Positions 1 through 5,205 of a stretch of DNA of 5,205 nucleotides are shown one piece after another (within the stretch, counting starts at the first letter, position 1; every line of letters starts with the position of its first letter). This DNA is from an uncultured Eubacteriales bacterium (lineage in GTDB: Bacteria; Bacillota; Clostridia; Lachnospirales; Bianqueaceae): positions 1 to 5,205 of the forward strand of contig ONYR01000305.1 of NCBI GenBank assembly GCA_900322165.1, written 5' to 3'. Both the position numbers and the translations under genes were made by a program. The notes below the pieces were generated by a model. The model did not search any database and had not been told where the DNA came from. It saw nothing but the letters and a program-made list of their open reading frames with translations.

Positions 1-755
1 AACGCCCCAACATGGAAGTGAAATGGACGCTGCATGATTGCTGGGCATTTACCGGGCATTGCACGCATTTTCAGACAGCCGGCTGTGACAGATGGAAGAC
101 CGGGTGCCATGACTGCCCTCAAAAAGGCAGGTATCCGGCGAGTCTTTGGATGGATCGCAGCCGGGAAAACTATGAAAAGAAGAAAAAAGCCTTTACCGGT
201 GTCGATCATCTTACGATCCTTACGCCTTCCCATTGGCTGGAAAATCTGGTAAAGGAAAGCTTTCTGAAAGAGTATCCTGTTGAAGTTCAATACAATAAAG
301 TGGATACGAACATCTTTAAACCGACCCCCGGCGATTTTAGAGAGCGATACGGATTGGCGGGCAAAAAGATCGTTTTAGGTGTTTCCAACGGATGGGACAG
401 ATACAAGGGGCTGGATGATTTCGTGGCATTGGCAAAGCTGCTCGATGACCGGTTCCGGGTGGTCCTTGTCGGCATGGATCCCAAGCAGATCCGGGAGCTG
501 GCCCCCGGCATTCTAGGGCTTCCCAGGACTCACAACGCGGCCGAGTTGGCAGAGATCTACACAGCCGCGGATGTTTTTGTTAATCCAAGCAGGGAAGAAA
601 CGTTCGGATTAACGAGCTATGAAGCGTCGCTCTGCGGGACGCCTGTGATCGTTTACCGAGGAACGGCCTGTGAAGAGATCGCCAAGCTGTATAACGGCCT
701 TGCGGTCGACCCGAATGCGCAGGCGATCTGTGAAGCGATCCAACAGTTTATTTAA
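1..755 (+). CDS. Family GT4 glycosyltransferase, 5'-truncated by the window edge
   Basis: This is the C-terminal two thirds or so of a GT-B fold, retaining glycosyltransferase. It would transfer a sugar from a nucleotide donor to a lipid-linked polysaccharide intermediate at the cytoplasmic face of the membrane. The frame is open to the left edge (first full codon at base 3), and the ATG at base 12 falls just before the conserved WTLHDCWAFTGHC segment. That segment is internal in WcaC-like enzymes, so the true start is upstream. Counting from that Met, a cysteine-rich stretch follows (C10, C17, C25, C32, C35, ending GCHDCPQ). The nucleotide-binding domain starts near VLGVSNGWDRYKGLDDF (121-137), and an intact EX7E motif is formed by E196 and E204 (EETFGLTSYE). 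The protein ends only about 40 residues after this motif, which looks short for the family. Donor and acceptor cannot be told from sequence. The family call is firm; the linkage is unknown. Confidence 0.9.
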   Translation, partial: RPNMEVKWTLHDCWAFTGHCTHFQTAGCDRWKTGCHDCPQKGRYPASLWMDRSRENYEKKKKAFTGVDHLTILTPSHWLENLVKESFLKEYPVEVQYNKVDTNIFKPTPGDFRERYGLAGKKIVLGVSNGWDRYKGLDDFVALAKLLDDRFRVVLVGMDPKQIRELAPGILGLPRTHNAAELAEIYTAADVFVNPSREETFGLTSYEASLCGTPVIVYRGTACEEIAKLYNGLAVDPNAQAICEAIQQFI

Positions 756-765
756 GGTATGATAC

Positions 766-786
766 GAGCAGGGACGTTCCCTGTTT
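766..786 (+). other. Intergenic inverted repeat (possible RNA hairpin)
   Basis: CAGGGA (769-774) and TCCCTG (778-783) are perfect reverse complements around a 3-base CGT loop. The stem can extend to nine pairs (766-774 with 778-786) if G-U pairs are allowed. It lies between the first glycosyltransferase and the polymerase gene. Only three T residues follow the core stem, so it is not a convincing intrinsic terminator. It could act as a weak attenuator, an RNA-processing or stability element, or be chance. Confidence 0.35.
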
Positions 787-803
787 GTGAAAAAAGTATT
801 ATT

Positions 804-807
804 GGAG
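804..807 (+). promoter_or_regulatory. Shine-Dalgarno sequence that sets the polymerase start
   Basis: GGAG sits six bases upstream of the ATG at 814. The in-frame GTG at 787 directly follows the hairpin arm and has no well-placed purine-rich sequence. The in-frame ATG at 808 abuts this GGAG with no spacing. The site therefore favours 814 as the start. Confidence 0.7.
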
Positions 808-813
808 ATGTCA

Positions 814-1998
814 ATGAAGAGAACCGGGTTGAATCTGGATACCGGACTGAGAAAAGGCATGGGGGTCTATGACCTCTTCTTTTTTCTGGCCCTGGTATTT
901 ATGATCGGATATTTTGCGACGACCCCGTTTCGAAGCACGTCCCTGCGTCATGTATTCGTGCTGGGAGGCGCGGCCGTGATGTATGGGGCGAGTCTGTATA
1001 ACGCGATAAAGGCCCGTTATTCCGCGTCTGAGATCATTCGGCACGCGGCGCTCTTGATCCTGATGGCGGTCGGGCTTGTTGCCACGCAGCACAGCCTTTG
1101 GGAAGCCGGATACGCGTATCTGAACTTTCTTGCCATTCACCTCATTCTGACAACGAAGATCCAGCATGAGTTTAAGTGCGATGTCACACGCATGGTCGAT
1201 ATATTCGGTATTCTGGCTGCGTTCTTTCTGGCGGTGGCTTATTTTTCCCCGGCTGCTTATGTCTTTGAGGATGGAAGAAGATCCCGATCCCTTGCGCTGG
1301 GCATGACGAATCCGAACCTGACCGGCATGATGATCACGGCGGTGATCGAGATCCTGATGATCGGTTATAAACGGTGGAAGCATAAATGGCTGCTTTTGGT
1401 GATCGTTGCGGGCTTGTTTTATCTGGCATGGCTGACAAGAGCGAGAAGCGCCCTGCTGGCCTGTGCTTTGGTTTTGATCTATACCTTCTTCTTCTCCAAA
1501 AGGAAGATCCCAAACTTCATCGTGTACGCGGCGGTGGCTTTGCCGCTCCTGTTTGTGCCGGTGTACCTGGGGCTCTACAGTGCTGGATTGAATAATGTTA
1601 AGATCTTCGGAAAGTATTTGTTTTCCGGCCGTGAGCTTACTTATCTAAGCTATCTTGAACATATAAACACGTTTCCCAAGTGGCTGCTTGGCGATCTGGG
1701 AGGGACCCTGTTTACGAACGCGCATAACGCGCCTTTGATGATTTTATGCTCCGTCGGATTAGTCGGCCTGATCGCGACGTATCATGGATTTATCCGGAAC
1801 CTGATCCATCTGAACAACAACGCCGAAGATCCGGCCAGCCGGGCGGCGATCGCCTGTATCCTGAGCATCTGCATTCAGTCCTGCTTTGAAGCCGTGATGT
1901 TCAGCGGCGTTTTTCCGAGTGTTGGGTTTATGTTCATTTTCATGATCCTGGCTGCCAGGGGTGAAAGCGAGGAAGTCGGAAAGAGAGGGACCACGTGA
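814..1998 (+). CDS. O-antigen polymerase/ligase-type integral membrane protein (Wzy-like)
   Basis: This predicted 394-residue polytopic membrane protein has about ten to twelve hydrophobic segments, for example near residues 18-37, 45-64, 74-91, 97-114, 127-147, 167-186, 190-228, 233-256, 304-324 and 344-381. Landmarks typical of the Wzy_C/O-antigen ligase superfamily are visible: RSRSLALGMTNPN (about 156-168), LTRARSALL (about 207-215), the start of an extracytoplasmic loop at FSGRELTY (about 270-277), and NAHNAPL (about 302-308). Members join lipid-linked glycan units at the outer face of the membrane. In a cluster with soluble glycosyltransferases and modifying enzymes, the likeliest role is repeat-unit polymerase in a Wzx/Wzy-dependent pathway. 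A ligase role cannot be excluded, because the two share the fold and diverge strongly in sequence. ATG 814 is preferred over GTG 787 because of the GGAG at 804-807. The TGA stop overlaps the GTG of the next gene by four bases, which suggests translational coupling. Confidence 0.83.
   Translation: MKRTGLNLDTGLRKGMGVYDLFFFLALVFMIGYFATTPFRSTSLRHVFVLGGAAVMYGASLYNAIKARYSASEIIRHAALLILMAVGLVATQHSLWEAGYAYLNFLAIHLILTTKIQHEFKCDVTRMVDIFGILAAFFLAVAYFSPAAYVFEDGRRSRSLALGMTNPNLTGMMITAVIEILMIGYKRWKHKWLLLVIVAGLFYLAWLTRARSALLACALVLIYTFFFSKRKIPNFIVYAAVALPLLFVPVYLGLYSAGLNNVKIFGKYLFSGRELTYLSYLEHINTFPKWLLGDLGGTLFTNAHNAPLMILCSVGLVGLIATYHGFIRNLIHLNNNAEDPASRAAIACILSICIQSCFEAVMFSGVFPSVGFMFIFMILAARGESEEVGKRGTT
1985..1998 (+). 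promoter_or_regulatory. Ribosome binding site and GTGA stop/start overlap
   Basis: GAGGGA (1985-1990) precedes the GTG start at 1995. The TGA of the upstream polymerase gene (1996-1998) lies within GTGA, so terminating ribosomes could reinitiate. The overlap supports a non-ATG start here. No ATG lies nearby in frame, and the protein begins with the expected first beta strand (KVLFVTSYPSPYR). Confidence 0.65.
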
Positions 1999-3098
1999 AA
2001 GTTTTATTCGTCACAAGCTATCCGTCTCCGTATCGGGTGGATTTCTTTAATCTGCTCGGACAGTCTGTCGATCTGACAGTGGCGTTCACGGAAAGGATCG
2101 AATGGCAGAAGCACCGGTCGCGTGACTGGTTTAATGAAAACTATTCCGGCTTCCGGGCGGTGTTTCTGAAGGATCTTGTCCGGATCCGCAAGGTCATGAT
2201 CTTCAAAGATATCATTCCGCTTTTGAAGAGCGGTTTTGACCATGTCATTCTGGGCGGATATTCGAGCGGGACGCTGATGGCAGCCATCGAATATATGAAG
2301 CTTCATCGGATCCCCTTCGCGATCGAGGCGGACGGCGGAATGATCTCGGAGGAGTCCAAGCTTAAATACTGGGGCAAAAAGCATTTTATCGGCTCCGCCT
2401 CAGCGTGGCTCAGCAGCGGAAAAGCGACGAGTGAGTATTTCGTTCATTATGGAGCAAAGAAGGAAAGGATCTTCCTGTACCCCTTCACCTCCCAGTGGAA
2501 AAAGGATCTCGATCAGGCTTGTTTGCTGAGCAGAGAAGAGAAGGATACGGTCAGGGGACGTCTTGGGATCGAAGAGAGCCGGATGCTGCTTACCGTGGGC
2601 CAGCTGATCCCCAGAAAAGGGGTCGATATCCTGATGAAAGCGGCCAAGCGGCTCCCGAAGGATGTCGCGGTCGTCGTTGTCGGCGCTGAGCCGACCGAAG
2701 AATATCTTGCGCTGAAGCGGGATCTGGATCTGACACATGTCCATTTTGTAGGGTTCAAGGTGAAAGACGAGCTGGCGGATTACTACCGTGCCGCGGATGT
2801 TTTTGTCATGCCGACGCGGAAGGATATCTGGGGACTGGTCATCAACGAAGCGATGAGCTATGGCCTTCCGATCGTTTCGACCGACCGCTGCATCGCGGCT
2901 CTGGAGCTTGTCGAAGAAGGGGTGAACGGTCAGATCGTCCCGGCGGAGGATCCGGAAGCGCTCGCGGAAGGGATCCTGAAGGTGCTTGACGGTGACCCTG
3001 CCCGGATGGGCGCGCTCTCGCGTGAGAAGATCCGCAACTATACCATGGAAAAAATGGTGGAAGCCCACTTAGAGTATTTTCAGAAAGTATCATCGTAA
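1995..3098 (+). CDS. Family GT4 glycosyltransferase
   Basis: This is a complete 367-residue GT-B glycosyltransferase, a normal length for the family. The N-terminal acceptor-side domain begins MKVLFVTSYPSPYRVDFF, and the domain boundary is near residues 165-195. The C-terminal Glycos_transf_1 domain has VGQLIPRKGVDILMKA (201-216), with basic residues at R207-K208 that normally contact donor phosphates, then VGFKVKDELADYYRAADVF (252-270) and DIWGLVINEAMSYGLP (277-292). In this last motif the usual EX7E pair is D277 and E285, so the first acidic residue is Asp. The DxWGLVxNEAM form is seen in other GT4 proteins and need not mean loss of activity. It should add one sugar to the lipid-linked repeat unit; donor and linkage are unknown. 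The GTG start overlaps the preceding TGA in a GTGA arrangement, with a purine-rich GAGGGA at 1985-1990. Confidence 0.92.
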   Translation: MKVLFVTSYPSPYRVDFFNLLGQSVDLTVAFTERIEWQKHRSRDWFNENYSGFRAVFLKDLVRIRKVMIFKDIIPLLKSGFDHVILGGYSSGTLMAAIEYMKLHRIPFAIEADGGMISEESKLKYWGKKHFIGSASAWLSSGKATSEYFVHYGAKKERIFLYPFTSQWKKDLDQACLLSREEKDTVRGRLGIEESRMLLTVGQLIPRKGVDILMKAAKRLPKDVAVVVVGAEPTEEYLALKRDLDLTHVHFVGFKVKDELADYYRAADVFVMPTRKDIWGLVINEAMSYGLPIVSTDRCIAALELVEEGVNGQIVPAEDPEALAEGILKVLDGDPARMGALSREKIRNYTMEKMVEAHLEYFQKVSS

Positions 3099-3131
3099 AC
3101 GAGCCTTTATTGTTGAAAAGGGACTGGACAG

Positions 3132-3677
3132 ATGAATCATACAATCAGCAAGCTGCCAAAGGCTGCTTATAAAAGGATCTGCTTTTTTCTGATCAACCGT
3201 GTGTTTATCAGCCGAAGGCGCTTTTCCAACAAGGTCAAATGCGCACTGCTTAGGTCCCTTGGACATCAGATCGGAACAGGAACGACGATCATAAGTCCCA
3301 TCTACATCGCGGGGACGGTACATATCGGAAACGATTGCTGGATCAACCGGGAATTCACGGTCGAAGGAAACGGTTTGGTCGTCATAGGCGATCGATGCGA
3401 TATCGCGCCGCAGGTCTCTTTCCTGACGGGCGGTCATAAGATCGGTTCTGCGCAGCGCCGTGCCGGGGAGGGAGAGACATACACGATCCGGGTCGGAAGC
3501 GGCAGCTGGATCGGAAGCCGCGCGACGATCCTTGGAACCACGACGATCGGTGAATCCAGTGTTGTGGCTGCCTGCGCCTGTGTCCGGGAGGACGTGCCGT
3601 CTGATACGCTGGTGGGCGGTGTCCCGGCCAGGGTGATCCGAAAACTGGAGGGGGAAGACGTTTCCGATCCGGCGTGA
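3132..3677 (+). CDS. Hexapeptide-repeat (left-handed beta-helix) O-acyltransferase
   Basis: This 181-residue protein resembles the xenobiotic/NodL/WcaF/serine acetyltransferase-like group, which moves an acyl group, usually acetyl from acetyl-CoA, to a sugar hydroxyl or amine. A basic N-terminal helical region (about 1-45) leads into imperfect hexapeptide repeats from about 46 to 98 (IGTGTT, IISPIY, IAGTVH, IGNDCW). A loop containing TGGHKIGSAQRRAGEG (99-114) carries the likely catalytic base H102. More repeats follow at about 119-166 (SWIGSR, ATILGT, TTIGES, SVVAAC) and end in the characteristic VGGVPARVIRKL (161-172). Such enzymes are normally trimers with active sites between subunits. The likely job is acylation of a sugar in the repeat unit or its precursor; a serine acetyltransferase role is unlikely in this context. 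ATG 3132 is preceded by AAAAGGGA at 3116-3123. The gap from the previous gene is 33 bases. Confidence 0.9.
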   Translation: MNHTISKLPKAAYKRICFFLINRVFISRRRFSNKVKCALLRSLGHQIGTGTTIISPIYIAGTVHIGNDCWINREFTVEGNGLVVIGDRCDIAPQVSFLTGGHKIGSAQRRAGEGETYTIRVGSGSWIGSRATILGTTTIGESSVVAACACVREDVPSDTLVGGVPARVIRKLEGEDVSDPA

Positions 3678-3690
3678 CGGGGACGGCAAG

Positions 3691-3707
3691 GCTTCGATAC
3701 CCGAAGC
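3691..3707 (+). other. Intergenic inverted repeat (possible RNA hairpin)
   Basis: GCTTCG (3691-3696) and CGAAGC (3702-3707) are perfect reverse complements around a five-base ATACC loop. They lie in the 57-base gap between the acyltransferase and the LicD gene. No T-tract follows, so this is not an intrinsic terminator. It might be a processing or stability element, or chance. Confidence 0.35.
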
Positions 3708-3720
3708 GTGTACAGTAGGC

Positions 3721-3726
3721 AGAGGA
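3721..3726 (+). promoter_or_regulatory. Shine-Dalgarno sequence that sets the LicD TTG start
   Basis: AGAGGA lies eight bases upstream of TTG 3735. The only earlier in-frame start codon, GTG 3708, directly follows the hairpin stem and has no good ribosome binding site. The extra nine residues it would add (MYSRQRTCK) are not typical of LicD N-termini. Confidence 0.7.
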
Positions 3727-3734
3727 CTTGTAAA

Positions 3735-4538
3735 TTGGACAAACAGCTCGAACGATTACATCAGATAGAGAGGGAAATGCTGAAAGTCCTGATAAAGGTC
3801 TGCAGCGAAAACGGACTGCGGTACTTCCTGCTGGGCGGATCCTGTCTGGGGGCCGTCAGGCACGGAGGCTTTATCCCCTGGGACGACGACATTGACGTCG
3901 GACTCCCGAGGGAAGACTATGATAAGCTGATGGGACTCTCGGATCAGTTTCCTTCTTATTATTTCCTTCAGAACATGGATTCCGACCCCGAATACATGCT
4001 CTGCTTCGCGAAACTGCGGGATTCCAGAACAACCTATATCGAAAAAAGTATCCGAAACTGGAAGATCAACCACGGTGTTTATATCGATATTTTTCCGCTC
4101 GATCATTACCCGGACCGAGGAGGCTTCTTCTTCCGGTGCCGGGACAGAGTGCTGAAAAGCCGGGTCGCCGCGGAGTTTACGGTAGAGAGAAAATGGAGCG
4201 CAAAATTCCTGCTGAACCTGACAAAAGTGCTTTGTCCGGATGCGCATGTGGCAGCGAGCAAGCGGGATCGGTGGATCCGCAGCGCCCGAAAGGGAGAGAT
4301 GGTCGCAAATTACGGCGGCGCGTGGGGCCACAAGGAGACCATGCCGAGAGCGTGGTTCGGAGAGGGAAAAGAGATCTTGTTTGAGGGACTGAATGTCCGG
4401 ATCCCTGAGAACAGCGACGCCTATCTGACACAGCTGTACGGCGACTATATGACGCCGCCTCCGCCGGAGAAGAGGGTGGGGCATCATTACGCGAATATCG
4501 TCGATCTGGACAAGCCCTATACGGAATACATCAAGTAA
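3735..4538 (+). CDS. LicD-family phosphotransferase (nucleotidyltransferase fold)
   Basis: From the TTG start this is a 267-residue LicD protein, a usual length. LicD enzymes transfer a phospho-substituent from a nucleotide-activated donor to a glycan; the best-known case is phosphocholine from CDP-choline to teichoic acid or lipooligosaccharide sugars. The diagnostic nucleotidyltransferase core is intact: GGSCLGAVRHGGFIPW (34-49), followed immediately by the metal-binding acidic cluster DDDID (50-54) and VGLPREDY (55-62). Two further family motifs are present, GVYIDIFPLD (114-123) and the C-terminal LYGDYMTPPPPEKRVGHH (234-251). The protein has no membrane segment or signal peptide and should act in the cytoplasm on the lipid-linked unit. 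No choline-activation genes (licA/B/C type) are visible, so the transferred group could be choline phosphate or another phospho-group. TTG at 3735, with AGAGGA at 3721-3726, is preferred over GTG 3708 because it gives the typical MDKQLERLHQIEREMLK beginning. Confidence 0.9.
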   Translation: MDKQLERLHQIEREMLKVLIKVCSENGLRYFLLGGSCLGAVRHGGFIPWDDDIDVGLPREDYDKLMGLSDQFPSYYFLQNMDSDPEYMLCFAKLRDSRTTYIEKSIRNWKINHGVYIDIFPLDHYPDRGGFFFRCRDRVLKSRVAAEFTVERKWSAKFLLNLTKVLCPDAHVAASKRDRWIRSARKGEMVANYGGAWGHKETMPRAWFGEGKEILFEGLNVRIPENSDAYLTQLYGDYMTPPPPEKRVGHHYANIVDLDKPYTEYIK

Positions 4539-4539
4539 T

Positions 4540-4544
4540 GGGAG
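4540..4544 (+). promoter_or_regulatory. Shine-Dalgarno sequence of the dehydratase gene
   Basis: GGGAG is placed seven bases before ATG 4552, directly after the LicD stop at 4536-4538. The close packing argues for co-transcription with licD-like gene upstream rather than a separate promoter. Confidence 0.6.
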
Positions 4545-4551
4545 TTGAATC

Positions 4552-5205
4552 ATGAGTGCTTTAAACGGTGCCTGTTTATTGATCACGGGCGGAACGGGAA
4601 GCTTTGGAAACGCGGTGCTGAAGCATTTTCTGCCCTCGGATGTCGCAGAGATCCGGATCTTCTCCCGCGATGAGAAAAAACAGGATGATCTGCGCCACGA
4701 ACTGCAGGCCGGTTACCCGGAATACGCGGGAAAAGTTCGGTTTTATATTGGCGATGTGCGGGATCCCCGCTCTGTCGCCGACGCGATGCCCGGGGTCGAC
4801 TACATCTTTCACGCAGCGGCTTTGAAGCAGGTCCCTTCCTGCGAATTCTTCCCCATGCAGGCGGTTAAGACGAACGTGGAAGGAACCGACAATGTGCTTC
4901 ATGCAGCAGTGGATGCCAAGGTGAAGCGGGTCGTGTGCCTTTCCACGGACAAAGCGGCCTATCCGATCAACGCGATGGGGATCAGCAAGGCGATGATGGA
5001 GCGTGTGGTCCTGGCGAATGCGCGCGTGGCGGCGGAACGCTCGAATACCGTGATCTGTGCTACGAGGTACGGCAATGTCATGTGCTCCCGCGGATCGGTC
5101 ATTCCGCTGTTTATCGAACAGATCCGCGCGGGAAAACCGATTACGATCACAAATCCCGAGATGACGCGCTTTCTGATGAATCTGGATGAGGCGGTCGATC
5201 TGGTA
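4552..5205 (+). CDS. capE: UDP-GlcNAc 4,6-dehydratase/epimerase, CapE/WbjB type, 3'-truncated by the window edge
   Basis: The first 218 residues of an extended short-chain dehydrogenase are present; the family is about 340 residues, so roughly 120 are missing. In characterised members (CapE of Staphylococcus aureus, WbjB of Pseudomonas aeruginosa) the enzyme removes water from UDP-GlcNAc and epimerises it. This gives 4-keto-6-deoxy-L-HexNAc intermediates on the way to UDP-L-FucNAc, with related enzymes feeding L-QuiNAc pathways. Visible features are the NAD(P)-binding TGGTGSFG (12-19), SRDEKKQDD (38-46), GDVRD (67-71), HAAALKQVPSCEF (87-99) and STDKAAYPINAMGISK (131-146). The triad is S131, M142 and K146: Met replaces the catalytic Tyr of YxxxK, as in the CapE/WbjB subgroup and unlike PseB. 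TRYGNVMCSRGS (171-182) and EMTRFLM (203-209) also fit that subgroup. ATG 4552 is preceded by GGGAG (4540-4544), and the gap from LicD is 13 bases. The gene symbol is by family resemblance. Confidence 0.9.
   Translation, partial: MSALNGACLLITGGTGSFGNAVLKHFLPSDVAEIRIFSRDEKKQDDLRHELQAGYPEYAGKVRFYIGDVRDPRSVADAMPGVDYIFHAAALKQVPSCEFFPMQAVKTNVEGTDNVLHAAVDAKVKRVVCLSTDKAAYPINAMGISKAMMERVVLANARVAAERSNTVICATRYGNVMCSRGSVIPLFIEQIRAGKPITITNPEMTRFLMNLDEAVDLV

Noticed and set aside
766..786. Intrinsic terminator between the first glycosyltransferase and the polymerase gene
   Set aside because: Only three T residues follow the core stem, and the next gene's ribosome binding site lies within 20 bases; kept only as an unassigned hairpin.
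787..813. GTG 787 as the polymerase start
   Set aside because: No suitable ribosome binding site precedes it and it directly follows a hairpin arm; ATG 814 has GGAG at six-base spacing.
756..813. A frameshift that would extend the first glycosyltransferase
   Set aside because: The alternative reading TVYLRYDTSRDVPCL stops by about 788, and reading through the stop gives no family-like sequence, so no extension restores a normal tail.
811..1383. Open frame of 190 codons on the - strand opposite the polymerase gene
   Set aside because: The translation is hydrophilic and His/Arg/Gln-rich, as expected for the complement of a membrane-protein gene, and resembles nothing I recognise.
3104..3121. 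CCTTT and AAAGG inverted repeat that could mask the ribosome binding site of the acyltransferase gene
   Set aside because: Only five mostly A-T pairs with an eight-base loop; too weak to separate from chance.
2400..3689. Open frames of 222 and 199 codons on the - strand opposite the second glycosyltransferase and the acyltransferase
   Set aside because: Their translations are rich in Arg, His, Pro and Asp with no domain signature, and both lie opposite well-supported genes. They are shadows.
3756..4586. Long open frame of 276 codons on the - strand, antisense to the LicD gene
   Set aside because: It is almost entirely opposite a strongly supported gene, shows no recognisable domain, and is the kind of open antisense frame produced by the codon bias of the sense strand.

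Overview
The window is an interior piece of a surface-polysaccharide (capsule, exopolysaccharide or O-unit type) biosynthesis cluster. All six genes are on the + strand, tightly packed, with no room for an independent promoter. In order they are: the 3' part of a family GT4 glycosyltransferase (1-755), a multi-pass O-antigen polymerase/ligase-type membrane protein (814-1998), a second GT4 glycosyltransferase (1995-3098), a hexapeptide-repeat O-acyltransferase (3132-3677), a LicD-family phosphotransferase (3735-4538), and the 5' part of a CapE/WbjB-type UDP-GlcNAc 4,6-dehydratase/epimerase (4552 to the window end). Gaps are 58, -4, 33, 57 and 13 bases, so the arrangement looks like one operon that continues beyond both edges.

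Organism: the GC content looks moderate (about 50-55% by eye). Starts include GTG and TTG, Shine-Dalgarno sequences are strong and purine-rich, and the LicD and GT4 proteins are of the kind common in Firmicutes glycan clusters. Together these suggest a member of the Clostridia (Lachnospiraceae- or Oscillospiraceae-like). This is an inference from style; no taxonomic marker gene is present.

How the genes could work together: the dehydratase would start conversion of UDP-GlcNAc to a 6-deoxy-L-HexNAc donor (the UDP-L-FucNAc/QuiNAc-type pathway, whose later enzymes would be expected downstream). The two GT4 enzymes add sugars to a lipid-linked repeat unit at the cytoplasmic face. The acyltransferase and the LicD protein decorate the unit with an acyl group and a phospho-substituent. 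The Wzy-like protein would polymerise exported units. No initiating sugar-phosphate transferase, flippase or chain-length regulator lies in the window.

I found no RNA genes, mobile elements, CRISPR arrays or long repeats. The non-gene stretches are all under 60 bases. Two contain short perfect inverted repeats. I see no clearly new biological system. The points most worth checking are the apparently short C-terminus of the first glycosyltransferase, the strong excess of GATC, the variant catalytic motifs, and two intergenic hairpins that each sit just upstream of a decoy GTG codon.
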